Below, one piece after another: positions 25,497-33,752 of a DNA stretch of 64,000 nt. The notes under the pieces are model-generated. The model was given only the letters and a program-made list of their open reading frames with translations. It made no database searches and had not been told where the DNA came from. Both the position numbers and the translations under genes were made by a program. How positions within the stretch are numbered: the stretch's first letter is position 1; each line of letters starts with the position of its first letter. Source of the DNA: Planktosalinus sp963975935 (GTDB taxonomy: Bacteria; Bacteroidota; Bacteroidia; Flavobacteriales; Flavobacteriaceae); assembly GCA_963975935.1 (NCBI GenBank), contig CAXBIQ010000001.1, positions 186,001-250,000 of the forward strand, given 5' to 3'.

Positions 25497-25572
25497 CCCT
25501 AACCCCCTCCCAAGGAGGGGGCTTTAATTTTTCAAGAAACCTTCTCATTTTGAGGAGGTTTTATTATATTTG
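25497..25572. repeat. Double-hairpin repeat, copy R1
   Basis: R1 contains the GC-rich terminator hairpin and a second hairpin (AAACCTTCTCA at 25537-25547, TGAGGAGGTTT at 25551-25561) ending in a -7-like TATATTTG (25565-25572) just before the T9SS cargo gene. It recurs as R2 at 26966-27040, where the first hairpin has decayed and the second is perfect. CCTCCCCCTAACCCCCTCC words of this sort are frequent dispersed repeats in flavobacteria. Confidence 0.7.
25503..25532 (+). terminator. Terminator of the aldehyde dehydrogenase gene
   Basis: An 8-bp GC-rich stem (CCCCCTCC at 25503-25510, GGAGGGGG at 25514-25521) with a 3-nt loop is followed by CTTTAATTTTT. It is also part of a repeated element described at 25497-25572. 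Confidence 0.75.
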
Positions 25573-25586
25573 ATAAAACCATTCCA

Positions 25587-26438
25587 ATGAAAAAGTTAAT
25601 TTTCATAATCGCATTTTTTGTTTCTCAAGTTGGTTTTGGGCAGTATAATACATTTCAGGTTTTTACAAATTATGACGAAATTTTTGAAAACATTGGTGAC
25701 GAACCGCAATTTGTAGAACCATTTCATAGCTTTTTAACGGAGCATGGGTTTTATTACGATTACATATATATTCATCATGAAGTTTATTTTGATGATGATC
25801 CCGGTAATTATATACTTCAAATGTTTGTGGTTCCCGAGCAGGCAAATGCACTGGAAAACTTATTGATAGATAGCGATATAATTTTCAAATACATCAGATA
25901 TGATGGTGAGACCCCTTATTATCTTGACAGATTGTATATAGAATTTTTTGAAATACCTGAGTTTTTGGGTATTCAGGATGGAGTGGTGGTAACTGATGAT
26001 GAGTCATTAAATATCGTCTTTGAAGCTTATCAAATAGACAATTATGAGCAGTTTGAGAGTTCGCCTAATTTCCTAATAAGGTGTAATGGATGCGATATCT
26101 TTGAACTTTCTCAGGGAATTGTTGGTGTTGATGTTGTTGAAAACGCATTTTTAACGGAGTATTCAACGGTACTCAGTTTAGATGAGATAGAAAAACTAAA
26201 TGGGATTATACTTTCACCTAACCCAAATGACGGGGACTTTGAGATTGTGTTAAATAGTAATGAGTTCATAGGAACTCAACTTACAATTTTTGATACGCTA
26301 GGAAAAAAAGTTCACGAGGAAAATCTATTAGAAACAAAAAATCCTATTCAGTTGGATGGTATCAACCCCGGCATATACTTTTTACGTCTGGAATACAAAG
26401 GAAAAAGTAGTGTAAAAAAATTAATTGTTAAGGAATAA
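25587..26438 (+). CDS. Secreted protein with T9SS type A sorting domain
   Basis: A 283-residue protein of unknown function. It has a signal peptide (MKKLIFIIAFFVSQVGFGQ), an acidic aromatic-rich middle with no recognised domain, and a C-terminal type IX secretion sorting domain of about 75 residues (SPNPNDGDFEI, then IFDTLGKKV, and PGIYFLRLEYKGKSSVKKLIVK). It would be exported to the cell surface by the gliding/T9SS machinery. A PorZ-like T9SS component is at 56800-59076. It lies directly behind repeat R1, with a TAnnTTTG box 14 nt before the ATG. Confidence 0.8.
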   Translation: MKKLIFIIAFFVSQVGFGQYNTFQVFTNYDEIFENIGDEPQFVEPFHSFLTEHGFYYDYIYIHHEVYFDDDPGNYILQMFVVPEQANALENLLIDSDIIFKYIRYDGETPYYLDRLYIEFFEIPEFLGIQDGVVVTDDESLNIVFEAYQIDNYEQFESSPNFLIRCNGCDIFELSQGIVGVDVVENAFLTEYSTVLSLDEIEKLNGIILSPNPNDGDFEIVLNSNEFIGTQLTIFDTLGKKVHEENLLETKNPIQLDGINPGIYFLRLEYKGKSSVKKLIVKE

Positions 26439-26503
26439 TATTTATTCCTTTCACTTCATAGTTTATTTTCAAATTGCATACATTTAGGGAAAATTTTAAA
26501 CCC

Positions 26504-26869
26504 TTGAAACAACTTCTTATATTACTATTTTTAGTACTTTTTTTGGGTTGCAACCCAAATGACGATAGCATTGCCTGCACTCAGGAAGCCAGGGCAGGAT
26601 TGAATGTCACGGTTAAAGATGCTGCAACAAACAATTATTTGGGTTTAGGAACCACTGTTCTCGCAACAGATGGTGATTATTCTGAAACCCTTGAATATAT
26701 GGATGGTATTGTGCCCACTTTTGCGGGAGCCTGGGAACGGGAAGGAAATTATATCCTCACAGTTTCGGCTGAAGGGTATGCTGCTTATGTTTCCGAGACA
26801 ATCACAGTGACCTCAGATGAATGCCACGTGATTCCTCAACAGGTGGAAGTTTTGCTTCAGCCAGAGTAG
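26504..26869 (+). CDS. Small lipoprotein A (paralogue of the gene at 27086)
   Basis: A 121-residue predicted lipoprotein, strongly similar over its length to lipoprotein B: both contain NNYLGLGTT, an EREGNYIL block, VSAEGYA and end EVLLQPE. The fold is probably a carboxypeptidase-regulatory-like beta sandwich. Function is unknown. No ATG precedes the lipoprotein signal, so a TTG at 26504 (giving MKQLLILLFLVLFLGC) is the most reasonable start. A TTG further upstream at 26474 would add ten residues before the signal. It belongs to a duplicated block. Confidence 0.7.
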   Translation: MKQLLILLFLVLFLGCNPNDDSIACTQEARAGLNVTVKDAATNNYLGLGTTVLATDGDYSETLEYMDGIVPTFAGAWEREGNYILTVSAEGYAAYVSETITVTSDECHVIPQQVEVLLQPE

Positions 26870-26872
26870 GAT

Positions 26873-26969
26873 TTAAAAGCGGTATCCAATCACTAATCCT
26901 TCATAAAGCTCAATTCCTCAGTAGCGTCCATTTACCTCATCACTTAAGCTTTTAACCGCCAGTGACCCT
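26873..26969 (-). pseudogene. Remnant of a second outer-membrane barrel gene
   Basis: Read on the minus strand this gives SDEVNGRY, an in-frame TGA, then GIELYEGLVIGYRF and a stop. It aligns with the last 23 codons of the intact barrel gene at 27464-27997 (SDEVKERFSAIEF to GIGYRF) with 14 identities. Similarity extends roughly seven codons further and stops where repeat R2 begins. The rest of the gene is missing. It lies convergent to lipoprotein A just as the intact gene lies convergent to lipoprotein B. Confidence 0.8.
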
Positions 26970-27040
26970 AATTCCCTATCAAGGAAGGGGTGTTTAATAT
27001 TACAAGAAACCTCCTCAAAATGAGGAGGTTTTATTATTTG
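26966..27040. repeat. Double-hairpin repeat, copy R2
   Basis: Copy of the element at 25497-25572. The second hairpin is perfect here (AAACCTCCTCA at 27007-27017, TGAGGAGGTTT at 27021-27031) with loop AAA instead of TTT, and it is followed by TTATTATTTG. The first hairpin has lost most pairing. R2 begins exactly where the barrel remnant ends. Confidence 0.7.
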
Positions 27041-27072
27041 AGTGTTTTTCTTTTTTGTGATGAAAAATCAAC

Positions 27073-27080
27073 TATTTTTG
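27073..27080 (+). promoter_or_regulatory. -7 box of lipoprotein B
   Basis: TATTTTTG matches TAnnTTTG and ends only 5 nt before the ATG at 27086, so the transcript would have almost no leader. A TTG lies 15 nt upstream (27055-27057), closer than usual. Confidence 0.45.
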
Positions 27081-27085
27081 AATTC

Positions 27086-27460
27086 ATGAAAAAGATGATA
27101 TTCTTACTTTTTGCCTTAAGTGCTTTAGCTTGTAATAATGATGATGATGATGACATTATCTGTACTCAGATAGACAGGATTACAGTAGGTTTGAATGTCA
27201 AGGTTAAAGATGCTATTACAAACAATTATTTGGGTTTGGGGACCACAGTTACTGCAAAGGATGGTAATTATTCTGAAACCCTTGTATTTTTAGATCGTAC
27301 TGTACCTGTGTTTGCGGGAGCCGTGGAACGGGAAGGAAATTATATCCTCAGGGTATCGGCTGAGGGTTATGCTAATTATGTTTCGGAGAGAATTAAAGTG
27401 ACTTCAGATGGATGTAATGTGATTCCTCAACATGTGGAAGTATTGCTGCAGCCTGAATAA
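27086..27460 (+). CDS. Small lipoprotein B (paralogue of the gene at 26504)
   Basis: A 124-residue predicted lipoprotein: MKKMIFLLFALSALAC ends in the lipobox and is followed by NNDDDDDII, an acidic stretch often seen near lipid anchors of surface lipoproteins in this phylum. The mature domain resembles lipoprotein A (NNYLGLGTT, YSETL, EREGNYIL, VEVLLQPE). Function is unknown. The ATG at 27086 is chosen over a longer frame from 26990, because it begins the signal peptide and follows a -7 box. It converges on the barrel gene with 3 nt between the stop codons. Confidence 0.75.
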   Translation: MKKMIFLLFALSALACNNDDDDDIICTQIDRITVGLNVKVKDAITNNYLGLGTTVTAKDGNYSETLVFLDRTVPVFAGAVEREGNYILRVSAEGYANYVSERIKVTSDGCNVIPQHVEVLLQPE

Positions 27461-27463
27461 CTT

Positions 27464-27997
27464 TTAGAAGCGGTATCCAATTCCCAATCCGCCATGAAAT
27501 TCAATAGCTGAGAAGCGTTCTTTTACTTCATCGCTAAAGTTGCGCCCCACACTTCCATAAACCGCAATGACAAAAGAATTACTGAAATTCCATTTGTAAC
27601 CTGACCCCAGACCAACTATAAATGTGTTCATGTCTGTTGTGAGCTTACCAAAATCACTTTCTTCTTCAAAATCACCAAAACGATATTTCACAAAAGGATT
27701 AAAGTAAAGTCCTGACCCCGGGTTTTCTGTTCCAAAATAAAAGTTATATCCCAGTTTAGCACTGTTTGTGTTGAACTCTCTCGACTCTTGTTCACTGTGA
27801 AAATTAATGCGATCATTGATCAGGATTTCAAAATCAATAGATTGGTTGTAGTCAAATAAATGCTCATACCCTATCTCAATGGAAGCGATTGCTATCACAT
27901 TTGCAATATTAAATTTGATTTCCTTATTGGGATATTCCTGTGCTGAAGTAACATTTGCTATAAACAAACACAATAGTGACAAGATAAATCTTTTCAT
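27464..27997 (-). CDS. Outer-membrane beta-barrel protein
   Basis: A 177-residue protein with a signal peptide (MKRFILSLLCLFIANVTSAQ) and alternating amphipathic strands ending in the aromatic GIGYRF typical of barrel C-termini. About eight strands are likely. No specific family was recognised. The start at 27997 is chosen because the longer frame (to 28105) runs into the upstream phosphatase gene. It lies 31 nt after that gene on the same strand. A decayed copy of its 3' end is at 26873-26969. Confidence 0.7.
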   Translation of the reverse strand: MKRFILSLLCLFIANVTSAQEYPNKEIKFNIANVIAIASIEIGYEHLFDYNQSIDFEILINDRINFHSEQESREFNTNSAKLGYNFYFGTENPGSGLYFNPFVKYRFGDFEEESDFGKLTTDMNTFIVGLGSGYKWNFSNSFVIAVYGSVGRNFSDEVKERFSAIEFHGGLGIGYRF

Positions 27998-28028
27998 AGT
28001 TTGCGGGGGTTTTTGATTTCCAAAGATA

Positions 28029-28754
28029 TTAATTTCTCCCGTTTTCTTCAGGATATAGTGTCCAGACAGGATCGCTTTGCCAGACCTCTTTACTGTCTGC
28101 ATCAATCACTGAAAGTGGGCCTTTGAAAGCTGCACCGGTATCTACATTCCAGACATTTGCGGCCTGATACGGGCGGGTTTCCCCAATACGTACAACAGGT
28201 GTGTGTCCAATGTAGATTTCGTTAAAGAGTTTTAGTCTGGCAGGATATTTATCACTATCAATATCGAGACGATTGTCAAGAGCCAAAGCTGTTTCCCAGA
28301 GGGTTCTGTCCCAATAAAAGGCAGTGTCATGGTATTCCATTTTTGGCCCATGTAAATTCTGAAATCCTGCGTGCACATATAAACGGCTGGAATCATCAAT
28401 GTAATAGTTTTTCATATTTTTATAAAAACTCAGGTGGCTTTCCTTCTCAGCCTCATTGATTTTTTTATATCCCTCAATGGTTAAGAGGCCACCATGGTGA
28501 AGCCACAACTCGGGCATTTCATTTTTGGCAAGCCATTTATGGCACAAATCATCGTGATTTCCACGCAAAAATATACACTTGTGATCATAGGAAAGTGAAA
28601 TGAGGGAAGAAACGGTTGTTGCGCTTTCGCTCCATCCATCAACATAGTCTCCCAAAAAAACAAGAGTATCATCTTTTCTCAATTTCACTTTATCCAAAAC
28701 TTGTTTCAGCGCTTTATAACCGCCGTGTATATCACCAAAGACCAGGGTTCTCAT
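28029..28754 (-). CDS. PPP-type metallophosphoesterase
   Basis: A 241-residue phosphatase of the PP1/PP2A-like superfamily, which in bacteria acts on phosphoproteins or on diadenosine polyphosphates. The metal-binding motifs are in order: GDIHGG (7-12), GDYVDGW and RGNHDD, with a later GHTPV histidine. There is no signal peptide. Its start codon directly abuts the stop codon of the AlbA_2 gene (TAAATG), so the two are coupled. Confidence 0.88.
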   Translation of the reverse strand: MRTLVFGDIHGGYKALKQVLDKVKLRKDDTLVFLGDYVDGWSESATTVSSLISLSYDHKCIFLRGNHDDLCHKWLAKNEMPELWLHHGGLLTIEGYKKINEAEKESHLSFYKNMKNYYIDDSSRLYVHAGFQNLHGPKMEYHDTAFYWDRTLWETALALDNRLDIDSDKYPARLKLFNEIYIGHTPVVRIGETRPYQAANVWNVDTGAAFKGPLSVIDADSKEVWQSDPVWTLYPEENGRN

Positions 28755-29891
28755 TTAATTGTAGTTTACTTTTCTTAAAACACGCATCACTTCTTTATAT
28801 GATGCGTAAATTTTTTCATTATAATTTTTAATATATGGCTTTGCATTATCCAGCTTTTCCTTTGCATCTTCAAAATTGTTGAGATAACAGAGCAAATACG
28901 TTGCGGGAAGATTGGTCATATCTTTTTCTTCTCTTTTATTTAACGTAATATTTTTTCTTAACTTATCCAAAAGCGCATTATTACTGTTGTATATATGATA
29001 TAAAGTTTTTTTGTCAAATTGAGGCGGGTCAAAAATGAGGTTGGTGTCAATAGAATAAGAACCATTTTCATTAAAAATAATTGTGAGCTCCTCAAGAGGG
29101 TAATATTTTGCTTCGCTGTGAAGACCCAGTTTTACAAACTCCACAATTTTAAAATAATCTTCTGTAAATTCAATGGTGATTTCATCCAATGCCGAATAAA
29201 ACAATCGCACCTGCTCATTAATCAATTCTATGTCAACCCTTGAATAATAAGTCTCTCCTTTCACCCTTTTGGGAATCCCCGACCAGCAAACCACAAAAAT
29301 TTCCTTGAACACTTTGTAGTGGGCATCCAGGTCCTTATGCCGGTTGACAATAAAATCCATCACACCATCCAGGGTCAATTTGATGTTGTTTTTAGCATGG
29401 TTTTCAATTTCGGCGACAATGGCAGAGTTCACATCTTTAATTTCGATATCAAAAACTTTGGGCATTGAGATACTCCCATCCCTGAAAAAAACGCTTCCGC
29501 CCCAATACTTCCAGATATTTTTTCTTAAAGAAGTTATTTTTCCATTGGGTCGGATGGTTACCAAACCCACAACTTTACCTTCAGCCAAATGTGGGAAAGG
29601 GATATTTTCATATGAAATTAAAGGGGCGTTTTCAAGATAAGCATTGGCGAGGTTTTGAATTTTACTGTCGTCAAAAAAGTCAACACCCAATATTTCGTTC
29701 GTGCTGTCATCTACCCCCACAACAATGTATGAGTTGTTTTTAGGATTTGAATTACTAAGCGCACATATATGCTTTAAAAATTTTGCTTTGCCTTCTTTAT
29801 TACTGAAATCAAACCGCAATTTTTTATCATAAAAACTGCACTCGTCATTATGCGCGAGAAGGTTTTTTATAAGAAGGCGTTTATTAATCAT
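28755..29891 (-). CDS. AlbA_2 (Schlafen-type) domain protein
   Basis: A 378-residue protein. Residues about 15-150 form a Schlafen AlbA_2 domain, often annotated as putative ATP- or nucleic-acid-binding, with the family pattern FLKHICALSNS, YIVVGVDD and EILGVDFF, then a strand GLVTIRPNGK. The remaining 230 residues show no recognised domain. The 'ATP-binding' label for this family is by tradition. It is directly coupled to the downstream phosphatase gene. Confidence 0.75.
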   Translation of the reverse strand: MINKRLLIKNLLAHNDECSFYDKKLRFDFSNKEGKAKFLKHICALSNSNPKNNSYIVVGVDDSTNEILGVDFFDDSKIQNLANAYLENAPLISYENIPFPHLAEGKVVGLVTIRPNGKITSLRKNIWKYWGGSVFFRDGSISMPKVFDIEIKDVNSAIVAEIENHAKNNIKLTLDGVMDFIVNRHKDLDAHYKVFKEIFVVCWSGIPKRVKGETYYSRVDIELINEQVRLFYSALDEITIEFTEDYFKIVEFVKLGLHSEAKYYPLEELTIIFNENGSYSIDTNLIFDPPQFDKKTLYHIYNSNNALLDKLRKNITLNKREEKDMTNLPATYLLCYLNNFEDAKEKLDNAKPYIKNYNEKIYASYKEVMRVLRKVNYN

Positions 29892-29897
29892 AACAAT

Positions 29898-29917
29898 ATT
29901 CCCGCGTAGGCAGGAAT
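29898..29917. repeat. Short palindromic repeat before the AlbA_2 gene
   Basis: ATTCCCGC and GCAGGAAT surround GTAG, a hairpin with one mismatch in the 41-bp gap between the SDR and AlbA_2 genes. TCCTGCCTACGCGGGAA-type words are common dispersed repeats in flavobacterial genomes. This is the only copy I saw here. Confidence 0.45.
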
Positions 29918-29932
29918 CTCTTTATTTAATAG

Positions 29933-30688
29933 CTAATTCTTGTTCACAATGGTGCTGCTTGCCTGGTCAATACTCATCACCACTAAATCTGCAATATTGA
30001 CATGAGCAGGCCGTGTAACGGTAAACCAGATGATTTCTGCAATGTCTTCGGGTAAAAGGGGTTGATATCCTTCATAGACTTTTTCAGCCCGTTCTTTATC
30101 CCCTTTAAAGCGCACCTCACTGAACTCAGTTTTTACAAGCCCCGGGTGGATGGCACTAACTTTTATTCCTGTTCCGTTAAGGTCGATGCGCATGGCTTGG
30201 TTAAGCGCATCCACAGCGTGTTTACTGGCGCAGTAAACATTTCCTTTAGGGTAAACTTCTTTTCCTGCAGTAGATCCAATGTGAATAATATGACCGGTGT
30301 TTTGAACCAACATTTTTGGTAAAACGGCCTTGGTAACATATAATAAACCTTTGACATTGATATCAAGCATAGCGTCCCAATCATCAATGTTTCCATCCTG
30401 AATGGTGTCGAGACCGTGTGCATTTCCGGCATTGTTTATCAGGATATCAATGTTGCTGAATGCTTCAGGCACTGATTCAATACTGATGAAGACTTTTTCC
30501 TTATCCCTCACATCAAAACTTAGGCAGTATACTGAGGTAAACGCTTCAAGTTCTTTTTTTAGCGTGTCCAGCCGTTCCTTTCTCCTTCCGCAAAGGATTA
30601 GCTTGATTTTATTCCGCGCAAAAACGTGGGCAGTTGCTAATCCGATGCCGGAGGTGGCTCCTGTAATGAGTGCTGTTTTTGTTTTCAT
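29933..30688 (-). CDS. Short-chain dehydrogenase/reductase
   Basis: A 251-residue classical SDR. The cofactor loop is TGATSGIGLA near the N-terminus, followed by a basic CGRRKER patch that suggests NADP(H). NNAG is present, the catalytic serine is in IHIGSTAG and the Tyr/Lys pair is in YCASKHAV. It resembles the YdfG/3-hydroxy acid dehydrogenase group, but the substrate cannot be assigned. It lies upstream of the AlbA_2 gene on the same strand. Confidence 0.88.
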   Translation of the reverse strand: MKTKTALITGATSGIGLATAHVFARNKIKLILCGRRKERLDTLKKELEAFTSVYCLSFDVRDKEKVFISIESVPEAFSNIDILINNAGNAHGLDTIQDGNIDDWDAMLDINVKGLLYVTKAVLPKMLVQNTGHIIHIGSTAGKEVYPKGNVYCASKHAVDALNQAMRIDLNGTGIKVSAIHPGLVKTEFSEVRFKGDKERAEKVYEGYQPLLPEDIAEIIWFTVTRPAHVNIADLVVMSIDQASSTIVNKN

Positions 30689-30839
30689 AGAAATTTCAAA
30701 TTGTTTAAAATTACTACATTTATTTGTTCTGAAGAAGTTAATCTATCGTTAAGCACAACGTTAATAGTAGTTAAAAAGAAATTTCCTGATTAATTCTTAA
30801 ATTAATATTGCACTCAATAATATTTTAAAACAATTAATT

Positions 30840-31622
30840 ATGAAAAATCTAATGAAATTAAGCTTTCTAGCAATTTTATTATTTCTTGCCTTTACAGCAT
30901 GTAGTGACGATGATAAAAATGATAACCAAACATCGAGAATGATGGTTCATTTGACTGATGCGCCCGGGGATTATGACGCTGTATATGTTGATGTACAAGA
31001 CGTAGTGATAAAATATAGTGATGGTGATAGTGAGGTTTCTCTGGGTAATATAAACACTGGCGTCTATGATTTACTGGAACTTACCGGTGGGCTCTCATTA
31101 TTGCTTGTTGATGAAGAAGTTCCCTCCGGAAACGTGACTCAGATGCGTTTAGTTCTTGGTGAGAACAACACTGTTGTTGTTGATGGAGAAACCTTCGACC
31201 TGGCAACACCCAGTGCGCAACAATCAGGATTAAAATTGAACATCAATCAAACCCTCGAGTCCGGAATTCTTTATGAATTTATCTTGGACTTTGATGTTGA
31301 AGAGTCTATTGTTGTTCAAGGAAATGGCGTATATCTTTTGAAGCCCGTAATAAGAGTAAATACTGTTGCTGAAAGCGGATCTATTACCGGAGAAGTGTTG
31401 CCTACAGGATTTCAAACTCTTGTTACTGCAACAAATGCCACGGAAACCATTTCTGCATATACAGCTGCTAATGGTCAATTTGCACTTAACGGAGTTCCTG
31501 AAGGAACTTATACAGTAACTATCGAGCCTGAAGTTGCCTCAGGATTTAATGTACTTGTCTTAGAAGACGTCGTCGTGGTCAATGGCGAAATAACGGCTTT
31601 AAACACAATTAATCTTCTTTAA
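30840..31622 (+). CDS. DUF4382-domain lipoprotein
   Basis: A 260-residue predicted lipoprotein (FLAFTAC lipobox, then an acidic SDDDKND stretch). Residues about 33-175 match DUF4382, with HLTDAPGDYDAVYVDV near the start. The last 80 residues are a carboxypeptidase-regulatory-like domain (GSITGEVLP, then NGVPEGTYTVTIEPE). Function is unknown, and a surface role is likely. It is transcribed alone and divergent from the SDR gene. Confidence 0.82.
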   Translation: MKNLMKLSFLAILLFLAFTACSDDDKNDNQTSRMMVHLTDAPGDYDAVYVDVQDVVIKYSDGDSEVSLGNINTGVYDLLELTGGLSLLLVDEEVPSGNVTQMRLVLGENNTVVVDGETFDLATPSAQQSGLKLNINQTLESGILYEFILDFDVEESIVVQGNGVYLLKPVIRVNTVAESGSITGEVLPTGFQTLVTATNATETISAYTAANGQFALNGVPEGTYTVTIEPEVASGFNVLVLEDVVVVNGEITALNTINLL

Positions 31623-31764
31623 ATAATGATATTTAATGAAGGACTTTATTTTAAGCCGATGCTTAATTACGCCGGCTTATATTTTTAACCAATTGTTAAC
31701 AGCATAAATGAGTATAATTTTTCAATTTGCAACGTTAATTTAAACCTTGCCAAATAATAATAGT

Positions 31765-32769
31765 ATGGAAGAAACCGGTACAAGTATTGACATTGGAGCT
31801 TTAAATGAAAAGATAGAAAAAGAAAGTGCATTTGTAGACATCCTGACTCTAGAAATGAACAAAGTCATTGTGGGTCAAAAGCACATGGTTGAACGTTTGT
31901 TGATTGGACTTTTAGGACGGGGTCATATCCTTTTGGAAGGAGTGCCCGGTCTGGCAAAAACCCTAGTGATCAATACCCTCTCACAGGCTGTTCACGGGAG
32001 CTTTAGCAGAATCCAGTTCACACCTGATTTGCTTCCGGCAGATGTTGTGGGAACACTTATTTACAATGCAAAACTTAATGATTTCAGCATTAAAAAGGGG
32101 CCTATTTTCGCAAACTTCGTCCTGGCAGATGAGATTAACCGTGCTCCTGCAAAGGTGCAGTCGGCTTTGCTCGAAGCAATGCAGGAAAAGCAGGTTACCA
32201 TAGGGGAAGAAACTTACATACTTGACAAGCCTTTTCTGGTAATGGCAACGCAGAACCCCATTGAACAAGAAGGAACATATCCTTTGCCCGAAGCCCAGAT
32301 GGATCGCTTTATGCTAAAAACAATCATAAAATATCCTTTGATGGCTGATGAACAACTCATCATCAGGCAAAACCTCAAAGAAGAATTCAGCAAGGTAAAC
32401 CCTGTTGTGACACTGGAGCAGATCAAAAGAGCTCAGGATGCCGCCAGAGAGGTTTATATGGATGAGAAAATTGAAAAATACATTCTAGATATCATCTTTG
32501 CAACCCGAACCCCGGAAAAATACAATCTGGCAGATTTAAAGCCCCTCATTCAACATGGTGCATCCCCCCGTGGAAGTATTAATCTGGCAATTGCCGCAAA
32601 ATGCTATGCCTTCATAAAACGCAGGGGCTATGTAATTCCGGAAGATGTTCGCGCCGTTGTGCATGATGTGCTGCGTCACAGAATAGGAATTACGTATGAG
32701 GCTGAAGCCGAAAATATAACTTCTGAAGACCTGATCAATAAAATTGTAAACCAGATTGAAGTACCTTAA
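31765..32769 (+). CDS. MoxR-family AAA+ ATPase
   Basis: A 334-residue MoxR-type chaperone ATPase, usually paired with VWA-domain proteins whose metal sites or complexes it helps to assemble. Walker A is GVPGLAKT (59-66) and Walker B is ADEINRAPAKVQSALLEAM, with ATQNPIEQEGTYPLPEAQ as the sensor 1 region. The ATG at 31765 is preferred over an in-frame TTG at 31747. It is the first gene of a seven- or eight-gene Bat operon on the plus strand. Confidence 0.93.
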   Translation: MEETGTSIDIGALNEKIEKESAFVDILTLEMNKVIVGQKHMVERLLIGLLGRGHILLEGVPGLAKTLVINTLSQAVHGSFSRIQFTPDLLPADVVGTLIYNAKLNDFSIKKGPIFANFVLADEINRAPAKVQSALLEAMQEKQVTIGEETYILDKPFLVMATQNPIEQEGTYPLPEAQMDRFMLKTIIKYPLMADEQLIIRQNLKEEFSKVNPVVTLEQIKRAQDAAREVYMDEKIEKYILDIIFATRTPEKYNLADLKPLIQHGASPRGSINLAIAAKCYAFIKRRGYVIPEDVRAVVHDVLRHRIGITYEAEAENITSEDLINKIVNQIEVP

Positions 32770-32874
32770 AAACAATTTGCCTTACAAAAATTTTATTCAA
32801 AAGCCGGATTTTAGCAATTAAACATACAGAAAATCAATGAAGTTCCTCATAAGGGGAATTTAGGGAGAGGAAAA

Positions 32875-33744
32875 ATGGATACGAAAGAGCTTCTAAAAAA
32901 AGTGCGTAAAATTGAAATTAAAACCCGAAGGTTGAGCAATCACCTTTTTGGGGGCGAGTATCACAGTACTTTTAAGGGAAGGGGTATGACTTTTAGTGAA
33001 GTGCGTCAATACCAGTTTGGTGATGATGTAAGGAATATTGACTGGAATGTAACCGCACGATACAACGAACCTTTTGTGAAGGTCTTTGAAGAAGAAAGAG
33101 AACTTACCCTGATGCTTCTTGTAGATATAAGTGCTTCTGAATACTTTGGTTCAACCACACAATTTAAAAATGAAATCGTCACTGAAATTGCTGCAACACT
33201 TGCTTTTTCTGCATTGCAGAACAATGATAAAATAGGTCTGGCGCTTTTCTCAGATCAAATAGAGTTATACATTCCGCCTAAAAAAGGAAAGTCTCACGTG
33301 TTGAGGATTATCAGGGAGTTGATTGAATTTAAGCCCAAAAGCAGTAAAACCAATATTGAGCAAGCTTTACAGTTTCTGGCCAATGTTATGAAAAAGAAAG
33401 CGATTGCTTTTGTGATTTCAGATTTTATCACTGATGAAAATTATGAAAACGCCCTGAAAATTGCAGCAAAAAAACACGATCTCACCGGGATAAGGGTCTA
33501 TGATCAAAGGGAAGAAGAAATACCCAATTTGGGAGTGGTGCAAGTAGATGATGAAGAAACAGGAGAAACTATGCTTGTAGATACCACGTCAAAAAAAGTG
33601 AGACTTGAATATTCTAAATATTATCGCGACAGGGTTGCGTTTTTTCAGGAAAAATTTCAAAAAAGCGGTGCCGGCACCATGAATTGCAGGGTAGATGAAA
33701 GCTATGTAAAAAAGCTTTTGGGATATTTTAAAAGAAGGAGTTAA
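32875..33744 (+). CDS. DUF58 protein of the Bat operon
   Basis: A 289-residue cytoplasmic protein with a DUF58 core (GRGMTFSEVRQYQFGDD, then VRNIDWNVTAR) overlapping a VWA-like fold (LLVDISASEYFG with a D-x-S-x-S pattern). DUF58 proteins are the regular partner of MoxR. The start is preceded by GGGAGAGG 4 nt before the ATG, a purine-rich site stronger than most here. The 105-bp gap after moxR shows no gene. The next gene follows after 8 nt. Confidence 0.9.
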   Translation: MDTKELLKKVRKIEIKTRRLSNHLFGGEYHSTFKGRGMTFSEVRQYQFGDDVRNIDWNVTARYNEPFVKVFEEERELTLMLLVDISASEYFGSTTQFKNEIVTEIAATLAFSALQNNDKIGLALFSDQIELYIPPKKGKSHVLRIIRELIEFKPKSSKTNIEQALQFLANVMKKKAIAFVISDFITDENYENALKIAAKKHDLTGIRVYDQREEEIPNLGVVQVDDEETGETMLVDTTSKKVRLEYSKYYRDRVAFFQEKFQKSGAGTMNCRVDESYVKKLLGYFKRRS

Positions 33745-33752
33745 CAAGACAG

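Noticed and set aside
26990..27085. N-terminal extension of lipoprotein B
   Set aside because: It would cover repeat R2 and the -7 box and would bury the lipoprotein signal peptide.
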